Position numbers and translations under genes: made by a program
Notes under the pieces: generated by a model
The model's input: only the letters and a program-made list of their open reading frames with translations
What the model was told of the DNA's origin: nothing
The model's database searches: none
Source of the DNA: Vitis vinifera
Lineage: Eukaryota; Streptophyta; Magnoliopsida; Vitales; Vitaceae
DNA: 64,000 bases
Direction of reading: 5' to 3'
Assembly: GCF_030704535.1 (NCBI RefSeq)
Contig: NC_081822.1
Coordinates: 10,595,001 to 10,659,000, forward strand
Shown: piece after piece, positions 13,470 through 26,059 of the stretch
How the letters are laid out: every line of letters starts with the position of its first letter
Position numbering within the stretch: position 1 is the first letter of the stretch

Positions 13470-13859
13470 ATGGGGAAGAAGAAGAAGAGGTTCAGAAAAA
13501 CAAAGCAACTTTCAGTAGCAATAGCGGAAGCTTCATCAACAGGAGAAGAAACGCAGCAACAGCAACAGAAACAGCAGCAGCAGCCTCAGCCTCAGCCTCA
13601 GACTGAGACTCGTAGAAAGAGAGGTAGGCCTCGCAAAGTCATACACAAGGCAGAAGAAACAGCAGAAAAAGCAGAACACGGCATAGAAAGTGAATCAAAG
13701 AAAGTAAAGACAGGTGAGGAAGAAGAGGTGAAGCGGGCGGAGGAAGAAGAGGTGGTAAAGAAGGAGGAATCATCAACTTCTGTTGAAGAAAGGGGGCTGT
13801 TTAAAGAGGGTTCAAAGAGTAGAGCGAGGCGGAAAAGCAAGCCCAGGAAGAGTAGTTAA
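13470..13859 (+). CDS. Small basic AT-hook protein, 129 aa
   Basis: Intronless frame. It starts with a lysine-rich patch (MGKKKKRFRKTK) that could act as a nuclear or nucleolar signal, then a glutamine/proline tract (residues 29-44), then an AT-hook core RKRGRPRK (about 49-56), a charged Glu/Lys region, and a basic tail (RARRKSKPRK). AT-hooks bind the minor groove of AT-rich DNA, so a nuclear DNA- or chromatin-linked role is likely but not shown. No PPC/DUF296 domain is present, so this is not a member of the AHL family. Low complexity makes orthology uncertain; position suggests it corresponds to Arabidopsis At1g75190 (from memory). Confidence 0.72.
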   Translation: MGKKKKRFRKTKQLSVAIAEASSTGEETQQQQQKQQQQPQPQPQTETRRKRGRPRKVIHKAEETAEKAEHGIESESKKVKTGEEEEVKRAEEEEVVKKEESSTSVEERGLFKEGSKSRARRKSKPRKSS

Positions 13860-15889
13860 GCCAATCCCTAATATTCTCCATTACATGTTTATGTATATAG
13901 GCTACACAAGAACACATGATCGAAAGCCCTCTCTCAACCTTCTGCTCTGGGTTTTGATCCCTTTGCCGCTCACATGCTTTTGTCGTTCCATCGTCCTCGA
14001 TGAGGAGTGCAAAAAGAGAAAGTGGGCTTAAAGCCCACTCAAGCTTAATCGTTTGTTTCGTCCTGGGGAATTATTTTATGTGAAACAAAAGAATGGCGAA
14101 GGAGGAGGAAGTCGATACAAACTCGGGAAGTGTATGTATGTTTGCTTACATGGGTGATGTGTCTCGTTGTTTCATAGTAAAATACTAAAATGCTCTACAT
14201 GCATCTTTTCTTGTGCTCATGGTTGTTGTATACTATGATTTTGGGACTATTGGAAGAGGATTTATGATAATCAAACAACACATTTTGCCTTTTTCTTAAA
14301 TTAAATTAAAGATAATTTTGTTGAGGTGGAGTAAGATGTTTGAGATTGAAGATTGAAATGTAAAACTAGGGGTAGACCAAGGACCCTTTGAGAGTCCCGT
14401 AGGACCAATGGACCATGACAAGGGGTTACCCAATACATGAAATTACATCACCTCTCACGTGACTATTATTTATTTGGCTAATCATATGCCCAGAAGTCTT
14501 ATTGACTTGCTCCCCAAATAAGAGTTTAATTAAAATTGCCCAATGGATCCCGGAATGAAATTAAAAAATACAATTTTAAAATGACCTACAATGGAAGACC
14601 CAATTTCCTTTTGTAAAGTGGGAACAAGGCAGTCATAAATTTTATATAAAAGAAAAAAATCGAATGCTACAAGGTGATGCAACTTGCAGGCTGCCCACCC
14701 TCTATTTCCAAATAGACTTGAAAAAGAGGCAATCGAGTGAGGGAGTGATATCATCGTATATGTATATGAATGTATCCAAGCGTGGACCCCAAGCATCCCA
14801 ATCCATGTGGGTTGAAAACTCGCTCCTAGTCTAGTACACATCCAATTACACAGTGAGGTTTCATTGGGAAGCTAATAATATTAGCCCATTAGATTCCCCT
14901 TCCTGCACCTTCTTCTTATTATTTTTTTAAAAAAATTAATGTCTGTTTCTACTTTCAAGTCTTTTAAAGTGAGGGTCAATAAACACAAAAGGCGCTCTCA
15001 AATAATTATATTCCACCACACCATCATCATAAGATTCATAACTCATATTATGGAAAAATAAAAATGATACCAATGCCACCTTAATCTGATTTAGAGGGAG
15101 CTCCTGAGGATTGGGGCCAATGCCTCCGGCTAAAAGCCTAAAACAACAACTAGCATGGCTCAACATGAACCGGTCGTATAGAAATTCAAACGACCCCACA
15201 GCCGGCAAATTGACTGCTTCCCTACAACCACCAAAGCTGATTGACTTTGTGTGACTGGGCTTAGTAGGCCCTTTAATATGGATTAGGCATAGTCTGCCAC
15301 TGGCCCGCGCTCAGCGGCACAATGCTCCTCCACCCACTAACAACCCCCATCATATATATATAGCTTTTTCATCTTTCTTTAAGGTGATAAGACAAATATC
15401 CATCAATTTTAATTAGTTTTCCATCTCAAGACCGATAACGACTCACTCACCATATGACTGTTGGCTTAGCCTAGCTTAGCTACAGAGGTGAATCCACAAG
15501 GCTGGCGCAAAGGCATTATTAAAGATTAAACTAAAAAAAAAATTATTTGACTGGGAAAATCAAATGCTCAGTAGATGAAACTTAATTGACTTCATTCATA
15601 TTGGGGTCAGACCAGATTAAGCCACAAGGTGACCGGATCTTCAAAGATAAAGACAGTAAACAATAATACATTTATAACCCTTTAAACATAAACCAGTATA
15701 AACTCAAATGTTTTTTTTTTATGAAAAAGAAATAAAATACATGTGAAAGAACTATCCCGTATGCCACGATTTGCAGCCTCATCTATAGCCATGTAATGCA
15801 AAATTGTTTTTGATCCATGAGTAACTAAAATACCATAAAACCTAAACAAGTCATTCCAACTATTCGATAAATTTAAATTTCTCACCCGG
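13860..15889. other. Intergenic region between AT-hook gene and TYW1
   Basis: It should hold the 3' UTRs of the two convergent genes. Short open frames are unsupported and I see no repeat of note. Confidence 0.5.
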
Positions 15890-18800
15890 TTAATCAGTGG
15901 TTTTTGGTCTATGATGCCGCTCCTTCCTATAACGAGACTGACCTGGATCAAACCCACCTTCCTCTGCTCCGTAGACAGCCCAGGATGGTGTGGCAGCCAT
16001 GTAATCCTTGCTATTAAAAGGTCTTCCAGAAGCTACCTGCATTTTCAATTAGTGCACAAAAATTAGAAAATAGCAATGGTAATCCAAAGGCTGTCTCTTA
16101 AGATTGAAATGGTGTTGATACCAACCAGATCATGGAACTTTTCATAGTCTATCCATGTGAACCATTGGTTGTTGACCTTAAACTTATCGGTTTTTGCCAA
16201 GAGAACACAGCACGAGTGGACGTGCTCACAAGCAACCTCATACTCCCCTTTGCTCTTCAGAGCTAAGGCCTCTGAAAAGGCTTTCACATCAGCATGCCAG
16301 GGCACATTCTCCATCGTCAACTTTGATGTAGCAGACCTGTGAAAAGGATTCTTGTGATTATGCAAATAGATCATTGCATATAGCAAAACTGACATAACAA
16401 GATAAACTTACGATCCACAATATGTAACTCCTTTGATTTCAACAAAGTCGGGCTTCCCAATGGAAAAAAGATTAAAATAAGCATCTATTTCTTCAGTATT
16501 CCAGCCTTTAACCAAGGTCAAGCGATAAACAGTTCGTTGTTGTTTTTCCCTGAGAGCTTTCAAGGAATCCTGGCAAACATTCGTAAGTAACCAATCAGCA
16601 TACCAGTTTTCAAGACACCATCCTTCATGCATAAGCACCCAATGAACATACAACATACTACTGCTAGGAAATTTATGCATCTGGGTGCATAGAAATAAGT
16701 ATGAGAGACATTAGGGCCCAAAGGACTTGTTGAAATTTCAACTTCACTAATAACCATGTTAGACAAATGCTACTTTAATTTGACAGTGAAAATACCTAAT
16801 TAAAAGTTTCAGATATAACACAAGTAAACAATCAAAGGATAGAATCCTCCACTTGAAGCAGTTTGATATGGAATAAGAATCAATGACCTTTAGAAATAGG
16901 CTAATCATACACACACAACTCTTGTTTGGTCCCCGAAGTGTGAAATATCAACACATAACTCACATGTACTCTTGTTTAGTCCCCAAGGTGTGGCCCATCA
17001 ACACACAACTCACACGTATGCACAACCCTTCTTTAGTCACCAAAGTGTGGCCTATCAACACACAGCTCTTGTTTGAGGAAGAAAATTTACTTACAACAAA
17101 TCGCTCCCAAAAGTCCCCAAAGAGTGGCCTATCAATTGCCTTCAAGCTGTCCTTTGTTGCCGCATCTACACTAACATATAACTGTAGATATCAAATTAAG
17201 TCAGATGGGTTAGCAGTTAAAAACATTATTATGTATCCAAGATTTTTTTCCAATAAGGATGAAATTGAAGACTGCAAACCTGAGTAACAGGTTTCAACTC
17301 TTTAATCTTTTCAGGAAACTGTGCATTTGTCACCAGAAAGGTAGAAATCCGCCTCCGGTGCAGTTCTTCTATGAGTGAGTTAATTTCTGGATACATGATA
17401 GGTTCACCAACAAGTGATAAAGCACAATGCCTCGGTGAAAGACCTTCTGATAATCGTTCCGCTTTAACGCCTAGAAGAAATATATTTTCTGGTCAACCCA
17501 ACTGATTTGGCTACATTGAAAATCAACCACTCAACACAGCAAACAATAAAAGAATGCACAAATTACAATGCAACTAGTAATCCTCGTAACTTCTCAACCC
17601 AGAATAATGAAAAATAATAGCATCAGCATCCTTGGTACATTTTGTTTGTAAGCTTAACCACTTAAGTTGGCAGTTTGGGTACCAGTCATATCATCAAATT
17701 CTCTATTAGAAGTTTACTGAACCTGACCTAATAAGCAGATAACTGATCCCATTATTGATAGCCTGAAGCTGTGGAAAGAACAGTTTCAAAATAAATAAAT
17801 CCCTAGATGAAGTAAAGTGGACTTGAATGCCAAAATGGCATGTTTGGAGGAAAACGATTGGATGATTAAGTAGGTTGGGTGCTAGGGCACCAAATTGGCA
17901 CCATTTTTCTTTTTCTTTTTCTTTTTTTAGCAAAACATAAAAGCTGGATTTTGGAAAATGTGGCTATAATATTTTCTTTTTCTAATACTGAAACTGCTTT
18001 TCCAAAATGTGGCTACCATATTTTGCAAAAAAAAATAACAACAAAAATAAAAATGGTCCAATGTCTTGCCTAAACAGCATCAAAAAGCTTAGATTGAAAA
18101 CTAGTGTCAAGCAAAGGCTGGGTTTGAAGTATTCCCCCCAAAAGATGCCATTTTGGCATTCAATGCAGTAAGGTGGTTAATGACATTTAGTGTTGCCTGA
18201 GACCTTTTATGAGAAAATGAAATGAAACTAAATTCAGTTCTGTGTGCAGAGAGGGAGACTGAAGTGGAAGCAGGTTTATAATTTTTTACTGGTTATACAG
18301 ATCTGCATGTAATCTGAAAAATTATTCACAGTTAAAACATAGGGAATCAGGTGACAGTCGTAGCCAAGTAACTATGTTATTAGCCACAGTGGCTCACCAT
18401 TTAGGTAGCAACATTCTTACAGTTAAAACATGGGGAAAAACTATGTTGATGTAGTGATGTTATGTTTTTTTTTTTTTTTTTGATAGGATGTTGATTTAGT
18501 GATGTGATGTAACAAGTGGGACCCATCTGATGGTGGGTCTTCTCCACTAAACATGCATTAACATGGCAAGAAATAGCACAAACTGGAAAGCTATTGGATG
18601 ATAATCTGGACAAGAGCCAAACTCATTCTTGTTTTCAGTTTTATGACAGATTCACAATAAGGCATAAAAGATCATTCAGATTATATAAAAAACAAAAACC
18701 TACCAGGAACACCTTTCATTTGCCTTATCATCTTCGTATGGAGGTCAATGGCAGAATTCACAATCTCCAAAGGATCATCCATCTTCCAGCGCCAGCTCTT

Positions 18801-20608
18801 TCCTACAGGATTAGTGTGGTGCCTCCAACAGAAAACACATTTGTTGGCACATGCCAAACTTGGGGTTGCTTCCATGCACCTGTTTATTTTGAAGTTCAGC
18901 CATTTAGATTTTTGCTCAATGTAAATGACATAAAAATCTTTTAACAAGAGGGAAACGCGGAGTTAACTAAAAGATGACTGTCAGAATCCTTTTTTGGTTA
19001 CCCATTCAATCTAAAAAATCCAACTTAACTAATAAAAACAAAGTTTAGTGGCCAAGGGCCCAAGACTCAATTAAAACATAATGAAGCAGCAAACCCATTA
19101 CCTGTGACTCTCTATGCCATAAAATGAGTGCTTGTAGCAGCCACCACGGCCTCTAAGTTGTGACTTTGTCCATCTACAAATTTTGACACCGCTATGAGAA
19201 CCAATAATTTTGTATCCCTGCAAAAAAAAATAAAAATGGTTGTTTGCCAGTTAAAACAAGAAACTGAGATTAAATGTAAAAATTTCTTTGATAGGTGAGA
19301 TTAAGTGTAAAAATTTCAAGAATACAAAACATGGAAATCCAATGCAAGCCTACAAAAATGTTGAATGAATTTCTATCTCCGTACACTCCTTAAGGCAACA
19401 AGCTACTTAGCAACATCTTCCCACAGAAAAAGAGTAACAAAAAGTTTAGTAAATTTAGATTCCAATTCATGAACAATACGACTTTAACACCTATACCATC
19501 ATGGAGCTCTAATTCAAAAACAAATTAATGAAATCATTTCGTCATATTTTGTATAGAATTTTTACACACAAGTTGATGAAATAATGCTCAGTAATCACTA
19601 TATAGTCAATAGAAATACCTCTCAAAAAAAAAAATGCTAGAGACTCTAAGAAATGCAATGATTTCATTCCAAGTCCCTGGCCCATTTGCCAATTTCAGCA
19701 ACAAGAGAAGGGAGACTAAACAAGAATACCTGCTTTTCTAGGCTCGCTCTGATCACTGGAGTCACCATTTCTTTTTCCCCATTAATTGTCCCACTAGAAG
19801 TTGTCATTGTCTTTGTTTTCCTTGAAGGACCTTTACCCGCAATATCCTCAAGATCAACAATACTCCCCTCGGCTCCATTCTCTCTATCCGCATCATCGTC
19901 GTCGTCATAATCCTCTTCTGACCCATCAATTGTCTCAGCATCACTCTCCACGACAGCCATAGAACCATCAAAAACCCCATTTTCCACAGAACCACCCTTC
20001 AAAACACTAATCAACTTCCTACTCCAAACATCAAAAACCTCATCCAAATCACCCGCATCAACATCACCTTCCTCAACAGGCAAAACCTGCAAACCCCCAA
20101 GCTTCCGCATCCGCTTCGAGAAACCCCTCGCAACAGCATTGAATGCCGCACCATATGATCGGCTTCCGACCCCAAACACCGCGAATTTACAACGAGAGAG
20201 CAACATAGATCCAACCCTAAAATCGTCTGCGCTCTCGGCAAGCCAATTGGAAAAGAATCCAGCATCGGGAGGGGGGTTTCCATCTTCCCACGTGGACGCT
20301 ACGATCAAAACGAGAGTTTCTTTGGAAAGGTCTTCGGGCTCGTAGTCTTTGGGATGAACAAGGTCGAAAGAGAGATCACAGGAGGTAAGAAGACGGAGGA
20401 GACGACGGGCTAGGATTTCGGAGGTACCTGTTTGGGAAACAAAGAAGAGCTTGCCTTTGGAGGAAGAATTAGGGTTAGTGGTTGGGAAGAGGAGTGCATG
20501 CCTTTTGAGACGAAGAGATTTGTAGAAGCAGTAAAGGGTGGAAGCGGAGAGGAGGGCCAAGAGAGTGAGTCGAGCTGAGTGAGAATTGTAGGCTTCAAAG
20601 AGACGCAT
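15890..20608 (-). CDS. TYW1: tRNA 4-demethylwyosine synthase TYW1 (flavodoxin + radical SAM), 654 aa
   Basis: Eight exons, all in phase: 19730-20608, 19102-19217, 18704-18879, 17280-17470, 17095-17181, 16412-16569, 16126-16336 and 15890-16036. TYW1 condenses N1-methylguanosine-37 of tRNA-Phe with pyruvate-derived carbons to form the tricyclic wyosine base, using a [4Fe-4S] cluster and S-adenosylmethionine. An N-terminal hydrophobic segment (LTLLALLSASTLYCFY) is followed by a flavodoxin domain with the FMN loop VSQTGTSE, an acidic linker, and the TYW1 radical-SAM domain (RWTKSQLRGRGGCYKHSFYG). The cluster motif CANKCVFC puts cysteines at about 342, 346 and 349. HVHSCCVL and W-Y/F-rich C-terminal motifs are also present. 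The chosen start is the ATG at 20608; no upstream in-frame ATG was seen. Closest remembered Arabidopsis gene: At1g75200. Confidence 0.95.
16928..17062. repeat. Intronic minisatellite in TYW1, three units
   Basis: Units starting at 16928, 16978 and 17035 each carry a form of AGTCCCCAAAGTGTGGCC followed by TATCAACACA, and are preceded by CTTGTTTGGT-like sequence. They lie in the intron next to exon 17095-17181, which contains the same core at 17112-17135 as coding sequence (see findings). Confidence 0.8.
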
Positions 20609-20687
20609 ATTGCCCACCTTCAACTAGTCTACCACCACCACGCCACTGCAAAAGGTGGCTCCTGCTACGGAATATGATCCCTCTCTC

Positions 20688-20702
20688 TATATATAAATAT
20701 AA
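20688..20702 (-). promoter_or_regulatory. TATA-like element of TYW1
   Basis: Read on the minus strand, TTATATTTATATATAG lies about 80 bp upstream of the TYW1 ATG. Position and composition fit a TATA box with a short leader. Confidence 0.5.
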
Positions 20703-21256
20703 TGGGCTTCCTTATTGGGCACAACCCTCCAGTCCAATCCCCAACATGGGCGTCAGTTATTCAACTAAACTCTCTGCCCTGGCCCTCAATTTTCAAGCCT
20801 TCTTGCTCCCACAAAGATAATAGATCTAGTCTATATAAACATGAGACACCCACCATCTAAGAGCAAGCAAAACCTTCAGGCCCATCCGTACAGGGCAAGC
20901 TGTGGTGTTTCATTCTTAATAAACTGAAAATATAAAAAATTAAAAAAAACTCAGATATTGAATGCCATTTACAAAGCAGAATTGCTATAAACCATATTAT
21001 CATCATAACAAGAAGATGGAAACATTCACACAACCTTTAAAAGGAAATGTTTAGACTCAAAATTTGACAAGCATTCGTGTTAAATGTTAACAATCAAGAA
21101 TACATGGTCATATACTTCCTCACAAAAATCAGTGTTCTTTCATCTCCTGCAAGGGCCTCTGGTTTAGTAAGTGAAAGCAACAGCATGATCTCATGAAAGT
21201 AGGGGATCATTGCTCATTATCCTTATATAACAACACTGTCTGCATGTACAAATATT
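20703..21256. other. Intergenic DNA between TYW1 and the PMT gene
   Basis: It holds the TYW1 upstream region and, from the right, the 3' UTR of the methyltransferase gene. No coding frame is supported. Confidence 0.5.
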
Positions 21257-24200
21257 TCATGGTCGCCACAAGGTTTTTTGGGCACACATGATACCCTCCT
21301 TATCCTGTGCGAAAGTCATTCGGATTTCCCAGTGCATACTTCTCAAAATTCCTTCCAGGGGATCAAGTATCTCCACCTTATCTCTTATAATTGCCCAACC
21401 TCCAGGCCGTAATATTCGATCCATCTCAACCACGATTGCTACTGGCTGCTTACACCTGCAAAAAACAAATTTTTATAAGTCATGGACAATCATGAGGGAA
21501 GAAAGTCCATATTTATAGGCTTCATTTTTCTCCTAGAATGTTAGGTGCGTTACAACACAGATATGCTTGAAGACGTTCTGCCAATGACTAGCTAGGATAA
21601 AAATGGACTACACTAATAAGAATACGGTTTTTAAGCTTTTTTCCAAGGCATGCTCAGCCAGAGAAAAATAATCGCAATGGTATTATATGGATTACTAGAG
21701 GAAACCCAGTGACTTATCACATTATTTAAGAAATATATGGTAGTTGGGTATGGGGAACAGACCGAGCCTTGTCCAGGTACAACATGCGCTCTCAACATCT
21801 AAAATTCCTGATACTAGATATCTCTTTCTTTGTCTCCCCATCACTCTCATCAATTCCATTTGAGCTGTGGCTTTTCAGGCCAAGACATGCTACCCAAAAT
21901 AACCATAACTATAACCCAAGGAGATAATTAAACAATTCTACTTAATAGTTGAAACCCCAAAAAATGTTCCAATTTATATACCAGATATTATCCATTGGAG
22001 CAATGTTTGTGCCAACTGAACATCAAAGATGACTAAATGGTCTGCATGCATTGGCTTGAGCAGACAACTAAGTTAAAATAACCAAACTTTTGTCTGAGAT
22101 GAGTGAGGAGCACTTACAGGATGGAACAATCTCAAGGAACAAAAATAACAAGTAGACCCTGTAACAGGATTGGGTTTAGTTTACCTGTTTTTAAGCCGTG
22201 AGAACATATGATCTGCATGCAGAAGATCATATGATCTGGGATATGTACCAAAGGACTCGCACCAATCATGGTAGATTCCAACAAGCCCACGTTCATAAAT
22301 GATTGGAAGAGTGTCTGGTGCATGGACTGGGACAACATTCATCACCCAGACCTTCTGATCAGAAAGAGCTGCAGCAAATCTGTATAGCGGAAATGAATAA
22401 GCACTCTTTTGATAGAAGAATACAAGTTTATAAGTTACTGCTCCACCACACAGAGAAGCTAGTAAGAAAGAAGGGCAAAACAGTATAATTTCATCGAAAA
22501 ATAAACTTTTATTCTAAGATTTTGCTTACGTACCCTCCATAGATGGATTTCATGTCCAGTATATTATGCACATTTGACCAGTCAATTCCCATTCCTGTGA
22601 GGTAGGACTTGCTGACAATAGCTTTCCAGTGCTCAGAGTCTGCAATCAACTTATCTCTATTCTCCAGCCAGTCAGGAAAAGTATCAAGCCTCTTTGGCCA
22701 TTCCTCAGGCCACTCTGTCCCACGTTCTTCAATAGCTGCTGGGATGGTGTGCAAGCAAGTCTTCATTGGGACATACCTGTTACCAATAAATCATCAAGGA
22801 AATGGATATAAATTCAGAATAGAAATATAAGTTCCCCTCCCACACCATGCATAATTGTGTCGTAAGCTTATGTTGATTTGAACTTCAATAATGAATGAAC
22901 CCAAAGTCTAATGCTACATTAGTCACCTAGACCATGGTAGCTAGATGCTTGCTTGTTCAGTTCCAGTCCAACACAAAAAGTGTAATGCTGGGGAATATCT
23001 GTTGCTTTCCAAATTAGGATGTTTTTCCTTCCTTTATTTATTTATTTATTTTTGTGTGTGTGTGTGCGTGTGTGGAAAAAAGTGTTCATACAATAATAAT
23101 GAAGACAGAATACTTCAAGCCATGGACAATATTGTCAATCAGAGTGTCATACCAAAGACAAAGGGATAAATTTGGTGAAGTAAGATCACCCCAGCTTACC
23201 AGGCTGCATCTGGTTTCTCATCTTCCTTGCATATAGGAGGATTTTTCTTCCTTCTCAACTCATATATATCATTTGATTCTGGCTTCTGATATATTTTAAC
23301 ACCTACTTCACTGATTTCATCAGTTTTATGAGCCAGGACATTCCAACAGATTGAAGCTGTCAATGAGGTCATTTCTGGTGAGAGAAAAAAAGAAGTAAAT
23401 ATCATCACAAAAAACGGTTCCTTAAGCAAGATTTTCTTGCATAGATGCCACAGCAATTTTGATACATGTGCACATATGGCAATTAACATCATTGGGGGCT
23501 AATATATCAGCTTAGAAGATGTTTGCCCATCTCATTTCACACATAGCAATTTTAAGCCAAACAAAGTGAACAACCTCTGCTCCTAGGAACTACTTTGCTA
23601 GATTGTTAGTACAAAGTGCATGGAACATCTCTCCTTTGCACCTGGCACAGAACCAGGGTGCCAAATCTTCACATTCAGACAGAGGTTTAGGTGGTCAACC
23701 ATGTGCACTGGCTTTGGCAGTGGAATAATATCTTAGTTTCCTTCAAGCGGAAAAAATAAATTAAAAATAAAAAGCATCAATCCAATTAATTTTCTCAACT
23801 GCACCATATTGTAAGAATAACATGAACAGAATTACAGAAATCTTCAGGAGACACAATGTTGCTTAGGCAGAGATTATCAGTAGTATCATATGCAAATAGC
23901 CTTGGGATAAACTAAATGTTTTGATCAAATAGATATAATGCTTCCCAAAGGGAAAGAAACCTACTATTCATGTGTCACCAAGTGAAGTTATTAATGAAGG
24001 AATTGAGGTCACACCTTCTTCATCTTCAATGTTGTCATGTTTACTTGATAAAATAAAATATCCACCAGGCCTCAAAATCCTATTCATCTCCAAAAGAAGT
24101 TTACCCCCTGAAATATTGGAAAAGAAAACTATAACATTAAAAAATTGCAGGTTAGTTGCAATCAAAGAATGTAAATGGAAGAAGAAATGGTGAAAGGAAA

Positions 24201-26059
24201 AAGGTGAGAAGAAACGAAAGAAAAATAAGGAAAGGGCAAACAAACCATTAGAATGCCAAGCTATGTTGCATCCACCACAGTGAATGGCATCAAAAACACC
24301 ACTGGGAAAAGGAAGTCTTCGAGTTCCAAAAGGGCTAACTACTGCAGGAAAACCACGTTCAAGAGCAACCTGTGCTAGGTCCACTAGATCATCCTTCAAA
24401 CCTAGTGATAGTGTTAATACCTCCTTATCAAGAAGAAATGCCCCAAAGCTCACATCTGTACAGCCAATATCCAGTACAACACGAATATTTTTTCCCCATT
24501 CAATGTCTGGTACCATCTATCAACCCACCAAAATTTTAATTATAAAACATGCCAAGGATAATAACATCCACAAAAATCATTAAAATCTAAGTTGCATTTT
24601 GCAGACACTTCCAGAATCATGTTAATACAATTCAGATGACTTGCAGAAAGTCGGAAACCAACCAGCATGCTCAACCACTATGTCCTCCATAAATAGCAAA
24701 TAAATCGAAGAAAAGCAAGCTATTTCTAAATTTTCTACGGCAAACATGACAGCTTTCTTGAATTCAAATGAGACAATATGAAACTATCATCCTTTACATG
24801 GATCATAGGAATATGATTACATCATGTTTCATACGGACATGCAAGTTTTCTTTTCAAAATGCTGTTATCGTTTTATTGAATTTCGTTGTTTTCCATTTAA
24901 GAATCAGGTTTTTTAGAGAAACAGAACAATTATGACTCAACTGAGACAACACAAAAATAAAAAAGGAAAAATAAATCACCTCCTCAAGAGATTCAAGGTA
25001 GTGAAAAACTCCACCCTTGAATTCAGACTGGTTCTGGGGAAACATAAGATATTCTCCAGACTCCACCACCCAACTATGTGTTTTAATAAATGCAGCAAGC
25101 TTGGGATGGGCCACATTTTTATACAGTACCTGCAAAATATAAAAAGATTTGACAAATGCTTCATCGGATACTGAACTTCCAAAAAGAGACAATCTCAACT
25201 CCTCACATACCTTCAATTTGCTCTCTGGCCAAGGTACTGGAGAAGAATACCCCTTAGCTGGAAGAGGAATGAGACACATTGGAGGCGTTCTTGGGCAACT
25301 TCTCTCTCTATGCCGATAGCTCTGCAGTCTTCCAGTGCCACTTTCATTGTCAATACAAGGAATGTAATTGTGCTTGCTCCTTGTGCTACATAATTTCCAG
25401 GTATATTGTGCCTTTAAATCAAACAATGGACCATTTCTCTTTTTCTTCTTCCCTGTACTCTTCGACCCACCACTCTCCTCTTCCACCTTCCCCACAGGTT
25501 CCTCCTCCACTGTAACAGCCCAATCACCGTCTGCGTCCACATCCTCATTAGCTTCACCCTCACGATCTACAGCTTCTTCTTTATCATCTCCTCCCACTTC
25601 TCCTTCTTCCTTTTCTTTCTCGGACTCCTTATTCTCAGATCCCTCTGATCCATGATTCTGTTTATCTATCCCCTCTTTTCCCTCATTGGCTTCTTCCTTT
25701 TTATCAATATTTGTAGAGTTGTTCCCATTGGCTGCCAAAGTCACAGACCCATCAAGCTTTTTCTCATCTTTCTCTTCCAAATCAGATTCAAATTTCACCT
25801 TGTTTCTTCCTCCACTCAATTCAGTTTTTTCAGGTTCGTTCTTCTTCAACCCAGTCCGTGAACTGCCCACCCCCGTGCTACCGGGGACGGGCTCATTGAT
25901 GTCGCCGAAGCTACTCCTTTGAGAGGTCACGGCAGAAGGAGAAGCCGAGAACATAGACCAAACGAATATAAAACACATTCCCAAGACGGCCACCGCCGTC
26001 ATCTTCACGCACACCCCATATGGGCGTTTCGCTTGGCGACCAAACCGAGCCAGAGCCAT
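21257..26059 (-). CDS. PMT28-like Golgi methyltransferase (DUF248), 724 aa
   Basis: Eight exons, all in phase: 25211-26059, 24980-25129, 24246-24516, 24015-24107, 23200-23374, 22534-22776, 22185-22379 and 21257-21455. Topology is type II membrane: a short cytosolic N-terminus, one transmembrane segment at about residues 19-39 ([20 protein letters not shown]), then a long acidic Lys/Glu/Ser-rich stalk (about 45-215), then the lumenal Methyltransf_29 domain. PMTs of this family (QUA2 and relatives) are linked to pectin methyl-esterification; this member's substrate is unproven. Family marks include [25 protein letters not shown] and [12 protein letters not shown]. The first SAM motif reads [13 protein letters not shown] rather than the usual DVGCGVASFG, and the usual HCSRC-type block reads HCGGC at 412-416. 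Length and N-terminus fit PMT28 (Arabidopsis At1g19430, from memory). Confidence 0.9.
23053..23074. repeat. TG microsatellite in PMT intron
   Basis: A short run of TG with one C interruption, in the intron between the exons at 22534-22776 and 23200-23374. Confidence 0.9.

Noticed and set aside
20609-20623. Five-codon upstream extension of TYW1
   Set aside because: It begins with TTG, not ATG; the first ATG of the exon is at 20608.
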